Assembly: GCA_947652605.1 (NCBI GenBank) | Contig: OX393576.1 | Coordinates: 11,434,575 to 11,498,574, forward strand | DNA from: Elmis aenea | Taxonomy: Eukaryota > Arthropoda > Insecta > Coleoptera > Elmidae | Length of the DNA stretch: 64,000 nt | Direction of reading: 5' to 3' | Notes under the pieces: model-generated | Told to the model about the DNA's origin: nothing | Database searches by the model: none | What the model saw: only the letters and a program-made list of their open reading frames with translations | Program-made: the position numbers and the translations under genes | Part shown: piece by piece, positions 47,055 through 59,850 of the stretch | Layout of the letters: the number at the start of each line of letters is the position of its first letter | Position numbering within the stretch: position 1 is the stretch's first letter

Positions 47055-49489
47055 AGTTCGATCTCGTAATACAATTCTCGTACCAATGATCTGTTTACTT
47101 ACAATTTTTTAAGTAATTTAGGTAATAAGTGTAAGAAAAAAACTTGAATTACGGAAGCTCTTTTAAAGGGTGCCTTTAGTTCACCCTTAATCACGTGTTT
47201 TCAATCATAATAATACCAAACCGTCTATCCAAAGGATTTCCATGCTACCCTGCGACCGTTTCTATAATTGGCGATAAATACTAATCCTTGACAAAGTTAT
47301 TATTATCTAACGCCTTTTACAATTCATTTCTTATTTTAATTACTTTCAAAACCTTTGGTATTCCGAATAGGGAGTCACTATTTTGTTTACAAGACTCTTG
47401 GCAAATTTTATTGGGGTGCATTCACGCAGAAACTACCACCTTAACTATCGAACTGGAAGACAAACACATCTATTATTTTGTTGCAACAATGTATTTTAGC
47501 ATAGTTGAAGGGCTGACAAAAACCTAACTCGTTGGAGCCTTTCTAAATTATGAACTTATTATGCTAATTGTGTTTTATTAAAATACTACACTAAAACTTA
47601 TTAATTTTATATTGTTTCTTAAACGCATGCTTCCTAGTTTTATAATTTTAAACATTGTGATAGGAACATTGTGCTATTGTTTCTTGTTAGCTAGGCAAAG
47701 TCTTTCATATTTTGGAACAAATTTTGTATTCTATTTATGAAAGTAACTTCAGCAAATAATGCAAAGTGTTTAGTAAATTAAATGTTAGCAGTACACACTC
47801 AAGTATACAACACTCCTGACAGTTTTTAAACAAGTTAGTAATAATTCCAAGTTATAACAATATTCATCTTAGACAATCATACCAACTTTCAAAGGTAAAA
47901 ACTGGAACATCTTGTTACATCGAGGGAATACTTGATTTGCTGCATGCAATTTCACAGCAAGCTACGGTGTATTTTCTCAACTTGAAAACAATTTACAATA
48001 AATACAGGGGTTGCCAAGTTTGAAACTTCCAATTGCCACGTTCGAAGCCAGTGGCGAATCGTGGGTCGACCAAAATACGTTAAAATATTACAGGAAATGT
48101 ATGCAATTGCGAAAATTCTAGACCAGTAGGCCAATACCAATCTGATTCGCAATTGATACAATTAAATGAGGATTGTATTAGTTTTTCATGCAAAATTTCT
48201 TTTAAGCACGCACATACATTGTCATATAATATTCTGTTTCTTTGTGATGGAAAGAGATGAGAGAACTATATTGTTTGATAAATTGTTGGATTATTTAAGT
48301 GATTCAGTAAATATAATAAATAAAGTTCATTTAAATTTCAATGTACTTTTTTGTAACATCTCTTGTGAAAATGCTAGACCAGTTTGAAGACTCTTGTCTC
48401 TTCGCTAGTTGCAGTCCGATTTATTTAAATCAGCCATCGTTGTTTTAAAAGAACTCTTGTCCAAATGCAATACCAGTACTGTCTTTTTATCAAATGCAGT
48501 CTTATTTTTGAAACTGTTATTGCATTTCAAAAGGAGATCCTTCCACAAAAAGAAAAGTGATTGTTAGTTAGGCTGATTCGTTTTATTTTAACAAATAGTC
48601 CTGTTCAGTTGTGCTGTTTAACTTGACGAGTCGCCACTGCTCCATCATACACTGGGGCAAGTTTACAAAGATAGGATGCAAGCATGCACAATATTCTGTT
48701 TGCACTCTTGCTCCAGTCGCGGTGATAATGTAGTCTACAGATTCTGTTAGGAGGAAATGACTGCGATTTGCAAAGTTCACGCTTGGTCCTGGTTAGCCCA
48801 TTTATTCTATTCCCTCACGGATTAAATCACTTACATGCAGAAGCAGTTTTTGCAACCTTAACTCACAGCAATGATGTATATTAACTATAATATTTTTTTA
48901 GAGGAAATATTGCAATCTACTGAAGCCTAATGTTGTATTATTTACGTAACGTTGGTTGTTATTTAAATAAAAATTGTTTCTAAAATCACCTGCCTTGAAA
49001 CTAAAAAAAATATTTCAAGGGTACCTACTTCCTCAATAATAAAAAAAAATAACAGCTATTAAAATTATTTTTAATAGGTTTTCGAACGAATTATTAGTCG
49101 TCATGCATAGCGTAAGTGTAGCTTAACATTTCTATAAATATAATATATATAATAATAATCCAAGGGTATATACTTGGCCAATTAAAAAAATAACTGACGA
49201 ATTATAAACAATATTTTTAATCGATTTCTAAACGAACAAATAGTCGTTATGCATTTCTCAAATGTTTCTTTATACTTCTTTATACTTCTACTACGAATCG
49301 ACCTAGGAAAAATTTGTGACCACCATCCGATTTGGCTTAAAAAGTTGCTTGGGCAACTTTTTTACACATTTAAAATATTTCAAACTCCAAAGGAGTTAGA
49401 AACGATTTTCAAAAATCGTATTTTCCAGTTTTTGCTAATTTTCTCGGATACCGTTTGAGATATTTCCAATTTCTCTTTGGATTATTAAT
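47055..49489. other. Stretch without recognisable gene
   Basis: AT-rich. Short frames at 47288-47527, 47952-48161, 48166-48387 and 48583-48780 are on both strands and show no domain or splice pattern I can support. Confidence 0.45.
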
Positions 49490-49587
49490 GAGCATCGAAT
49501 TTAGCAACTTTGCCCCAATTTAACCGACCTCGTAGCTCTTAAGATAAGCGAGATCCCCATGCATTTACTCGAATTTGGGACACCCTG
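49490..49587. mobile_element. Right-end copy of the 21048-22543 foldback family
   Basis: The segment from GAGCATCGAATTTAGCAAC to GAATTTGGGACACCCTG, followed by TATA, closely matches the right arm end of the foldback at 21048-22543. The left arm is missing or diverged, so it is a partial copy or a related family. Confidence 0.8.
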
Positions 49588-49604
49588 TATATACAATTTT
49601 CAAA

Positions 49605-49860
49605 GAAGCAACCATAAACAAAGTAATAATTGCCAGAAGGATACAATGGCTAGAAAATATTGAGAAAAGGGAGGACAGCAGAATAATAAAAGAGATAGCG
49701 TGGAAAGAGCCTGCATACAAGAAAAAAAGAGGAAGATCCAGAAAAAGATAGAGAAAAGCTGTGGAGGCATAACCGAGAGAAAAAAAAACGAATTGGAGGA
49801 AGAAAGCAAAAGAGAGATGAGTGTGGAAGAACCTTACCAAGCTCTAGGCCTAAACGTCCT
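49605..49860 (+). pseudogene. Reverse transcriptase C-terminal tail fragment
   Basis: The frame with ARRIQWLENIEKREDSRIIK then AYKKKRGRSRKR resembles the (RR--WLGHVERM......RGRPRKRW) tail of non-LTR elements, followed by a frameshifted segment. No RT core is present. Confidence 0.55.
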
Positions 49861-49888
49861 GCAAATAGCTTTTATATACTTTCACTAG

Positions 49889-50782
49889 AAAAATTGTTAG
49901 AAACTTTGAAGGTTTAAAAAAATATGTTCTATCGGTTTCTGACCAAATTGGTGGCATTGCGCAAGCCCTTAAATCATTGGTATGCCAATTTTAAAATATT
50001 ATTGTAAAGAAAAATCATTTCGACTATTAGAATACATCAAGCAGTTGCCAAAAATTACATGACAAAAAAACGACGGCTATTAGTTCTACAAATACTGTTA
50101 CAGCAAACAAAGTTGACGACAGACTATAAGCAACTGGCCAGCTCCATTATGAGCCAGATAATCGTAGTAGCAATAATCTTTGAAACACCCTGTGTAAATT
50201 TAGTGGCCATTTAATAAACGTTTTAACAATTCCCGAAAGACTTTCAAATTTTGCCACGTCCGCTTCATTTACATGTAATATTAACCAATGCAACGCTAGT
50301 CAACTGCATTCAGCTCAAAGAAAAGTGTCCTTAACTCCCGCTATTTTCCGAATAAATGCTTGCGGACTTCCTACTGACCCTCTTTTAGAAATTACGTCAT
50401 AAATCCTAATGAATGTGTTAGCTCTCTACCGTTTTATGCAAAAATCCGCACATTGTCGTTCAAGCCGTGCATAATACCGAAGGAGTGGCATATGGACCTG
50501 TTTAAACGTTTTTGTACATTACCAGGAATCCTGGAATGGAATAGAAGAACGCGGGTCAGCGTTTTATTCCTGCTGCAATTGTACATAATACGGGTTATTC
50601 CTATCTGAATTTCCAATCATAATGCAAATTTGCAAAATTTACTTCGTCTTTCATAAAGAGAATCAAATACGTTAGACCGGCAAAAAATGGTTAAGTGCCG
50701 GAAAGTGTTGTACCTGTATCATCAAGAAGTTTTGCATTTTTAGGACATTTCAGGGACTGTGTACAATATACATATCTTTAGT
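49889..50782. other. Mostly featureless stretch
   Basis: Contains one orphan MITE end, GAAACACCCTG, near 50192. Otherwise nothing recognised. Confidence 0.45.
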
Positions 50783-52404
50783 TGAAGGGTGTTGGGTGAA
50801 AACAAGAAATGTCAATTTGTATTAGATCTTTTACAATTCGATTTTAAAGATTTGAAAGTCTACTATTTTTTTGTTCATAGAGCTGCATCAACCAAAATTT
50901 ATTTTACTGTGGATCATATTATTATAAATGAGTAATAATCAATGAATGTGAAAAACGATTTTTATTTAATTTTTAATAATTAGTTATTTTAAGAGTCTGT
51001 CAAATTTATGGTTCAAAATAAGAAATGTCAATGAAAAAATACAATGTGTTAACCATTTATTGTGACTTATTTGAAACAAAAAAAAACAACTTAGGATGTG
51101 ATTAAGAATTATTTACATACACTAATAAATAATTATATTATTTATTAATACAATTGGTTTAATAAGGTAGATTAAAGTAGAAATTCTTATTAGATTCAGA
51201 ATAACAAAATTTTGAAAGTGTGTAACAACTTTATATTTTTCTTCATTTAGTGGAAGCAGTTCATGGTGTGATTGTGTTGGCAATTCAAATTCTTTATTTT
51301 CTGATAGCCTTGTTTGTGCTATTACCAATTCACAGTTTTCTGTAAATCCTTTTCTGCTTATACAGGGTGTGTATAATTTGGCGGAAGCGCTACACCTGGC
51401 GATGTTCTTCGTAAAAAAAGTCGAAAATCTTTATCCAAAAATGTTGTACCATGCTTCCTATGGCCTCAGGAACCATTTAAAGAAGAAAAAAAAAATTGGC
51501 AACATTGCATACATTGATTTGCGTTTGGACATTTTTTTATCAGCAATTTTTACTTAGGTTTTTACAATTTTTGTTCGAACTGAAAGCCTTCAGTTCGTAA
51601 ACATAGCTGCAAACTTTTGGGTATCGTAAAACACAAACTAGAAATAATTACGAGAAAAACAGAGATGACAGCTAATGACAATGTTGCCATATGTATTATT
51701 TTCATTCAAATCAGTGATTTACATATTTTCAACACCAATTTTTAAAAGGAAGAACACAATATCTAGGAAAAAATACTATTCGAAATTTATTGTTATTTCA
51801 AATTGCAGCTTTTTCATTTGCAAGTATTAAATAATAACGCTTATTAAAGAACTAAATGTCAAAACTTTGAGGACCTCTTGCAGACACAGCAAGCATGGTA
51901 CAACATTTTCGTATTAAGATTTTCGACTTAGAATTTTACGAAGAACATCGCCACGTGTAGCGCTTCCGCCAATTTTTACACACCCTGTATAATTAGGGGA
52001 TATACTTATTGTCCTGTTAGTTTCAAAAGGGTTAATAGGATTTCGGTGAAATATTCTATTAACATTCTTCTGTTCATCCTTTTTGTACTTATTATAATAA
52101 ACTTTAGTACTTACTATAATAAGCTTGAGTACTAGTTTGTTTAAACAATTCAATTTTAAATTTTTCTTTTATTTTCTGTAAGAAACAGATGTGGACGAAC
52201 TGTCTAATCAAATTTGATAAAATATTTTAACACCATTGCGTATTTTTAATTTGTAATTTTTTGATAAAATTATTAATCAATTTTTTAAACATTTCTTTTG
52301 TTATGAATGTTTTAAAATACCTACAGCAAAATATCTATAAGATGGCATCAAAACCTCAAAATCGATAAAAATTTGCATTCCTTGTTTTCACCTAACACCC
52401 TTCA
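50783..52404. mobile_element. TIR element of unknown type, carrying a MITE
   Basis: TGAAGGGTGTTGGGTGAAAA at 50783 is inverted at 52404 as TTTTCACCTAACACCCTTCA. The match continues for about 35 bp with few mismatches. The complete family A MITE at 51363-51987 sits inside, leaving about 1 kb of element with no recognised transposase; a minus-strand frame at 51122-51328 is unassigned. Target duplication not resolved. Confidence 0.65.
51363..51987. mobile_element. TA-flanked MITE, family A copy 2
   Basis: The ends are CAGGGTGTGTATAATTTGG and the inverted CCAATTTTTACACACCCTG, with TA at 51361-51362 and 51988-51989. It is co-linear throughout with copy 1 at 16490-17103. Confidence 0.92.
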
Positions 52405-53665
52405 GGTTATATTTATAATAAGCTTGTACACTTCTTTGTTGGTTTAAACATCCTTCTATCACTAACGGTTTCTGAGTTCCTCAAGTTGTTTATACACGAA
52501 GTGTATATAAAAAAAAATGTTTATTTATTTTGGTAGCACTAATTTACCGCTTCTATTTAACAAAAGCAATATACAAGCAATCAATGTATAAGCAAAGTTA
52601 GTGTACATATAATGTAAAAATTACAACGTGGATATTTTTAATCGGAAATCGGAAGTAAGAGTTTAGTTTAGGCCCATGTGGCTTGTTTGCAGGATCGACT
52701 TGTGTTCAAAGGTTGGACAATAAATAAAATTCAACGGACCCTTCTCAGATCGCTATAAATTACACCGCTCTTTCAAGAGAATGCGCTATTAGAAAAATTG
52801 AACGTAACAGCCATGTGGCTCAAATACTAAGTTTACCTCTTTTATGTAATATACTTCGTACAATTTATGATATAAATGATAAGTTTATGGTTGCTTTTGA
52901 TAGCATTTCAAATATGATTTTAGCAACTCTAGATTTTTTTCAGTTAGTGAAAGGGTTGACTGTTTTAACGGTTAAACTGTTACAAATATTAAACTTGTGA
53001 ACTTTTAAAGTAAAACGTACGTTGTCAACGTAAAAACGGAAATTTAAAAAAACTGAGGCCACATAGCGTTTGTTGATGTTACTTTGCTTATTTTAACAAC
53101 ATTTAAATCAAACACAATGTTGTGTTGGTTACATATTTTAATTTAGACTAATTATTATTTTTACATGCACTATTTTATGATCATTAATTTATTTTCCGTC
53201 CATATTTGTGTTGTTTTTATGAACATGTATCAATAAAATAATATCAGTAAAACAATTTTGTTCCTCATTTCATGTTTCATTAAAATTGCGGGGGTTTAAA
53301 TACAGGTATGCTTAGAGTTCCACAATTTTTGAAAAATGATGCAAGGGTTTCGCGACAAAATGAGTTTGGGAATCGCTGTTTTAGGAATTAAATGCCACAA
53401 ATTTTTCGAAATAGCTAAAAGTGCCAAAATGTCAGATAACGCGAAGTTTAAGGTACAATAAACACCAAAATGATGTCACAGTACATCAAGCAGATTAAAG
53501 CCGATCGGTATGTAACTGTGTAGAGTTCACGCAAAACACTATTTTAGAAAATGTTTATCAACTAATTAAGCAGTCAACTGAACTCAAAATAAAAATAAAA
53601 AGTAATAATAATCCGTTAAAAATCGCCAGAGATTTGGTGAACTTCAAACTAAAATAGTTGTTTAC
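52405..53665. other. Stretch without recognisable gene
   Basis: AT-rich; a 61-codon frame at 52815-53000 is unassigned. Nothing else recognised. Confidence 0.45.
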
Positions 53666-54160
53666 GTAACATGACCGGAAAGTGGTACTTTACTGGACGA
53701 GTAGACAGTTTTTGAACGAGCCGTAGGCGAGTCCTGAAAGCATACGAGTCCAACATTGCGGGTGTGCTACGTAGGTACAACATTTTTTCCGCGTCCGCCA
53801 CTGACACCAAAATCACTATCGTCACCATCCATAATTAAACAATAACTTCACTAACGACAAGAAAAAACTCGCTTGGTGGAATAATGACGATTGGTTGACA
53901 GCGCAAATCAACAAAACAACTCATCACTATGGCAACCAGCTACTTTCCGGCCAAGGTCGGTAAAGACAACTGATTACTATGGCGACCACTTACTTTCTGG
54001 CCTAGGCCAGTAAAGATGTATTTTCCAGCCTAAAAATTGATCGGAAACAACTGATTTTCTGGACGGACGAAGAAATTAGTTATTCATGGATTAAGGCCAA
54101 AACATGTAACTTTGGTACGCTGTAGCGGCCGAAAAAACTTTTTCGGCCGTTGCTAAGGAT
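53666..54160. repeat. GC-rich complex repeat with two 50-bp tandem units and palindromes
   Basis: Two adjacent 50-bp units (53916-53965 and 53966-54015) both run from ACAACT through ACTATGGC to GGTAAAG/AGTAAAG and share a TTTC-GGCC--GG core; the second holds the palindrome GGCCTAGGCC. At 54127-54150 there is a near-perfect hairpin, CGGCCGAAAAA with its complement. GACCGGAAAGTGG-type motifs recur across the block. Class not recognised. Confidence 0.6.
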
Positions 54161-54782
54161 AGGGCCGGAAATGCAATACTTTATGGTTGCTAACGCGTCC
54201 GTCAAACAAATGTTTCTAGTACGATCGCACAAAAAATATCTTAAGAACACTTGGCCTACCTATTTGATGTCTTTAAGCTTTGAAAATGTAATGAAGAAAA
54301 TTACTAATAGGTCGATGGTAGATCGCAAACCAACCCCATTCGTCTCTCAAATAATTAAAATTTATACGGTGCTTGATATACCTACCTTAGCTCATCACCA
54401 ATTACTAATTAAATAGTCTCCTGTTGATTTACCAAATGTTTGGAACAAACTAGCGCCTTTTGTCGTTGGCGCTTAGGCCCGTTAATATTGTAAAAGACGA
54501 CGAAGACACAGTTTTGCTTATCAAAATTTGCACGTCCAGCTTTGTACCGCATTGAACTGAACAGAACCACTTGAAGTTGGTCGCCTAAGGCACTACTTTT
54601 AAAGAAACCCAATTTTTCATTAATTATTTACGCGTTTTGTTATCAAAACTTTTCAGGAAGCGAGGGGTAGTTTTTAACCCACCCGTCCTATGTCTAGAAT
54701 AATGCAGATCAGACTATGGGTCACAACCACAACCACAACGTCTATGTAGTATAAGAACTAATAATGTCAGAATGTCACCTAC
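54161..54782. other. Intronic or 3' part of the SLC16-like gene; nothing recognised
   Basis: This lies downstream of the exon ending at 54783 on the minus strand, so it should be intron. A plus-strand 88-codon frame at 54150-54416 has no recognisable feature. Confidence 0.45.
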
Positions 54783-57700
54783 CTGCAACATCAACTGGAA
54801 GCACTTTGAACTTGTCCCCGGCTGGAACGGCTAGCTGCGAGCAGGACAGTTGTAAACCGTGGTTCAGGACATGAATCAACACCGAGCACACGATGATCAC
54901 CCATCCCCATCCGCCTTCAGGGTAGTAATGTCGTCTGAGTGTGGTCGCTTTGCGAGCGTCAAGCGGTAGATCAGGTAACAAACACTCATTATGTTTGTGG
55001 CATCCCACATTCGCTTTTGTCTTGTTGCCGTTCTCAGACACAGCACTCTCATTATACCTCGTGGTAACTTTGTTTTGGTTTGCCTCGGTATAAATGAGAT
55101 CCCAATTGTCCACTTTGATACTGGGTCTCCTGCCAATAGCAACGTTACCGGCATTTTTATTCGCGTCTTCTTCTATGCGAGTCAACGCCAGGACGTGAAA
55201 TTTTTCTAGGCTCCGATTAGCGTCTTCGGTTTTATTGCTGATGTTCGCTGCAACGACCGTTACTGCAACAGAAGAGTTATAATTACAAAAAGGCAATTAG
55301 AAAAATACGGGGGTTTATCCAGTTCGCTGTCTATCGATTATATCGTCTGGGATATACTCTCTGGCACCGAAAAAGCAATTTTCAGCTTTTAAGTTTACGT
55401 TTCCAGTCGTATTAAATGTATAGTTGCCTACCGAATGGCTCTAAGTTGACGTTTCTATTGCTATGAGAGCAGATATTTTACAATATTTTATCAGCACAAG
55501 TCTAAGAAGCCAATTCTGACCTCTCAGATTGTTTCATTGTTTCCGACTAGACGTTATCTAGATGATAAAGGTATTTACTGCCAGCAATCAAGAATTAACT
55601 TCTGGAAGAATTTTATACTTTTTCTGAACTCTTAATGTACAGATTTGTCCTATCCCTTTGAGCATTAAATTACTCTTAAAAGCGAGTGGGATTTTAACAG
55701 AAAACTGTTGTTTTCATAATTAGAAACGGTGGAAATCAAGTACAAAATTTTAATTCAATTCGTTTTTATTTTTGTGCGTTAAATTACTTAACGAAATTTT
55801 AATAATTTTTTTAAAAATATTTTTAAAAATATTTTAGTATCACAATTTTTGCTATCTAAATGTAAATATTAAGATAAAAAAATATGTTTTTTGATTGGAA
55901 TAAGAAATCCCAGTCGATTATTTGAAAATCAAATCTGTTAAAAAAAAATCGAAACGCATTCAGTAAAAAATAGATAATGATAGCTTCTGATTTTAACAAG
56001 AAATAAATACAACGAGAATATGTGTTCACATTCTGGCTACAAATACAGAATACATTTCCTAAACTAACAGATAAAGCCCTAAGGTTTTTTTTTAATTTCC
56101 AAGTTCATATAATATGTGCGAAGGTAAATTGCCGGGTCTTCTACATATTAAGACAAAGAAGAAACCACATCTGATATCGAAATTAAAAACTACAGTTTTA
56201 TCCCACTTTAGCCATTTTTACTGTTCCCATTGATGATAAATTATCTAAATTAATGGTTTATCTATATATTTTGTTTTATCAAAAATTAACCTTTTTTTCC
56301 CCTGTACATTTATATCTAATTTACAATAAAATAAACTTTTTTATTATAGTTAATTTATTTATGATTAAAATTACTATTATTTTAATACTGGTGTACTCGG
56401 TTATAATAACAATTTAAAAAAGGGTACACGAAGTTTTAAAGTTTGAGAAACAAAAAACTATTTTTAAGACTAAAGAAAATTGGCTAAATGATCCAGCCAA
56501 AAAATATACTTTTAATCTCCAGATTTATTGAAAACGGTGGCAGACATACAGGGTGTTTCGTAAAGAATGCGAAAAAAATCGGAAGGTGATTCCTTCTCGA
56601 AAATTAAGGTGGGCTTTTATATAGTTTCCGCCTAAAGGGGATGAACATAAACAAACCATGGTAACCACCAAAATGAATCGTTTTATATTAGAACATTATT
56701 TAATGACGCATGTTTACTTATATAACTTTTTACTCAAAAACTGTAGGTTTTACAAGAAGTTAAAAAATATAAAAAGTTTCTAGATACATTAAGCTTTCAA
56801 ACAAAAATTTTTAAATTGCAAAATTTTAACCACCAAAAATTTAGGATAAAAAAACCAACAGGGGTCACATTTTTCAGCCCTCTGTGAAGGTGGGAGATTA
56901 TTAAAAATATTACTATGGGAAACCTTTTAATAAGTATAAAACATCTACCAAATATCATTCTCCTAGATATATCAAAATTTGAGAAATAAAATAAAAACCA
57001 AATTTTACCGCTTCCATTTAAGGAGGAGTAAGTGCGAAAGTAGACGTCTAAGGAAAAAATTTTAAATGAAAGACCCCCCTTAGTTTTCGATAAGGAATTA
57101 CCTACCGAATATTTCGCAATTTTTACGAAACACCCTGGATAAAACATGTTTTGATATTGGTAATAGGAGAAAAATTTAGCAACTGGTCCAAAAGTGAACC
57201 AATGCTCTATCGCTTATAATAAGCAAGATTTAATGATCGTCCTCGAATTTGAAAAAGTCCTGTATACATATCATGAATAAATATCACGTTAGGCTTAAAC
57301 ACCAGATGCATTTTTTATGAAGTTTATTCCTAAACTAAATTATTAAAAAAGTACGTAACGCAATATAAGAAAAGTTAAAAATTTGAAGTGAAGCTTACTA
57401 CTAACCTGCATGGCTTTCCGAAGAATCGAACTCGTCCTGTTCCAATATCGTCGAAACAGTATCAGTCCTAATCGTCGTTCTGAAGGGAGGAGCCGACATT
57501 TTCGTAAATAATTCTAAATGCTTTTTGGAGAGTGGTAAAATAACTCCATTCTCGGCTCTCCTAGAAGTGTCCTCCTTCGGGATGTGGTTCTCCAGGGAGC
57601 TCCTAGAATGATGCGATTCTTGCTCCGTCTGCTTGCGCTGTCGCAACTCTTTATCATTGTCAGTGTTAAAAGTATTATCTTGAGAAATCTCGTGCTCCAC

Positions 57701-57835
57701 AAATTCGCCGTCATTAGCGTCTTCTTGAACTTCGTGCTCCATCAACGTGCTGTAGGTACGACCGTGCGGGTCCACCCTCAACTGGACTACAGCCATCGTG
57801 CTCACGGGCCATGTTTTGCTGTGGTTGAGTGTCAT
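54783..57835 (-). CDS. SLC16/monocarboxylate-transporter-like protein, first two coding exons
   Basis: Exon 1 is 57835-57406 (143 codons plus one base, from ATG at 57835) and ends at a GTTAGT donor. Exon 2 is 55262-54783 (480 nt), with acceptor TTGCAG and donor GTAGGT. The phase-1 junction joins the frames cleanly. The protein begins with about 255 polar residues rich in Glu, Asp, Asn, Ser and Arg. Then comes YYPEGGWGWVIIVCSVLIHV at about residues 256-275: the EGGWGW signature that opens transmembrane helix 1 in the SLC16 family (proton-linked carboxylate or related solute transport at the plasma membrane). The frame continues about 27 residues past the helix. The remaining helices must lie to the left but were not found in the window. 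The cytoplasmic N-terminus is long for the family, which usually has a few tens of residues. A downstream Met (residue 14) is an alternative start. The intron of 2143 bp holds a MITE. Confidence 0.8.
56549..57137. mobile_element. TA-flanked MITE in the SLC16-like intron
   Basis: The left end CAGGGTGTTTCGTAAAGAA follows TA; the right end TTTTACGAAACACCCTG is inverted, with slight decay after it (GATA). The arms continue for about 60 bp (CGAAAATTAAGG versus CCTTAGTTTTCG). Non-coding. It would be spliced out with the intron. Confidence 0.85.
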
Positions 57836-59377
57836 CTTTGTTAATATTAATCATGTCTCTATGATTCGGACGCGCATTTATCAATGGCCGCAAAAACACA
57901 CGACAGGGAGTTGCAAGAATCAAACCGCTGCAACGTGGCGGCGATATTTTATTTCTTCAAATTATATTTTATTTGTGCCCCAGTTTAAGTTCGTTATATT
58001 GAGTGCACGGGCGCTTATAACTCCAGTATTTTATTTATACGCTCTCTTGAAGTTGTTTTATTGACATAAACTTTGGAGTCATTAAAACTTCCATAAACGC
58101 GTGATGGACCGTTTCATTAAAACACTTGAAGTTTTCGATGTACATTTATTTTTCTGTCGGCAGGGATAAGCACACGTTCGGTTAATGTTTTTTTATATTT
58201 TTATCCTGTCCTCGTAAAAGAAACTCGTTAACGTTCATCAGGTTTCCATCCATTCGTATGTCCTGCAAAGATAAAATACAAAATTATTACAGTAATTCGC
58301 GCGTTTTCACGTTATAGCTTGCATCCAATTACCGTTATGATGCAGAATGTTACATATGTAAATTTGTTTGCAGATATAAATGAGTACAAATGTTGGCAAT
58401 TTACGTATGCATGTGCCATGGAAGCAAGGACGACTGAAATGTAGGGATTTTTTTTTAGCGCTCAGGGATTGCTTTTTTTTTTGTTGAATTATGTGTTTAA
58501 CCGTTTCGTTGCGCTTTTGGAGTTGGGTTAGTAAATTGGTGCTGTTAAGCTGCAGTGATTTTAGCGGTCTGCTAAAATGAATCGAAATCAATAAGACTTC
58601 TAAGTGGAATAATTTTGAAATGGTGTAAAACGTTTGCCTTTATAACTTGTACCACAAAAATGATTTTTTGAACTTTATTTTAAGATTTATAAAATATTAA
58701 ACAAATATACCTACTTACTATACATAAGTTTAACTATAAAAATGATGTATGTTGTTGTTTTTGTTTCATTCTACATGTATTTTAGGGTTGCATTTTAGTC
58801 GATTTAAAAATTCTACTAAATTTGAGCACGTTTCTATGAATTTAAATATGTATATGTAAGTTAATGCATTAAGCAGATAATTGTTTAGTGAATTCAATAA
58901 ACCAATATTTTTGTTTTTGGGCAATATATGGACTTACACAATTTTTATAATTGAGTCGTTAATTTTGTGGCATAAGTCACTTTTATGTTATTTTAGATAT
59001 TAAATGTTTGGCATTTGAATGTGCATAAAAATGGTTAGGTACTTATATCTTTCTCAGTGTACATAATTTCGAACAGACGTTAACGAATAGCCATTTTGCA
59101 TTACTGTAAAGTAACGTAAGAGACTTTTAAAATTAATAGTTTATAAAACTAGTTTATTCAAATATTATTTCTTTACCATTAATATTCATGAAATACATAA
59201 GTAAAAAGTAAGTTTATTAGTCCATATTGGAATATAAGTTTACGTAATTTATATAACATATTTCATACAAAAGTTTATTCATCTACTGAATCATTGTCAT
59301 TAATAAAAGTGATGAAGTGTTTGGACATTTCACTTCGTTTTAAATTTTTAAAATAGCTGTGGTAAATACGAAGTATA
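57836..59377. other. Presumed upstream region of the SLC16-like gene
   Basis: It should hold the 5' untranslated exon(s) and promoter on the minus strand, but no TATA, initiator or splice arrangement is clear enough to call. CG-containing sequence is denser near 57840-58120 than in the surrounding DNA. Confidence 0.35.
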
Positions 59378-59850
59378 CAGGGTGGTGCATTTTTCGATGC
59401 TCACCATTGGTATCTTGGAAACGGCCAAAAAATTTTGTTAACACCGATGTAATCGTTACAAAATTCTATAGCATTAAATGCAGAAAACTACATGACACCA
59501 GATGGTACCGATGTTTTGTAGAACTGCAAAAATATTAACAAAAATCTCTGTTACACAAACGTCACAAATTCAGCACTTTATCGCTTAAATGTTTATTTAA
59601 AAAAATCAACATGTCGTTTTTATTTCGCAGTTTGCTGCTGCCGTTTTTCCCAGTAATCCGACAGTACTTGCAAACAAGCTGCTGAAGTGTGTTTTTCGTT
59701 CAATTTCATTTTGCATTTCAGACACCGACTATAAATTCCTAGAAGAAACTTGCAACAAAAAGTTCCTTCGAACGTGCTCTTACTCCGCACAGTTGGATAT
59801 ATTTTCACATTAGATTGCGTTATTCAGCACTTCCCACAATTTTTCTTACA
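59378..59850. mobile_element. Left-end fragment of a CAGGGTG-type element
   Basis: After TA at 59376-59377 the sequence reads CAGGGTGGTGCATTTTTCG, a typical left terminus. No matching right end was found, so the 59850 limit is a guess. It includes a minus-strand 62-codon frame (59620-59808) that I do not recognise. Confidence 0.5.

Noticed and set aside
47288..48780. Several 65-79 codon frames on both strands
   Set aside because: Scattered, unrelated, non-ATG starts in places, no recognisable motif; expected by chance in AT-rich DNA.
54897..55154. Second minus-strand frame within the SLC16-like exon 2
   Set aside because: Shadow of the real frame; no transmembrane or domain signature.
57714..57923. 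Minus-strand frame overlapping exon 1 of the SLC16-like gene
   Set aside because: Shadow frame; only the 57835-57406 frame splices in phase to the EGGWGW exon.
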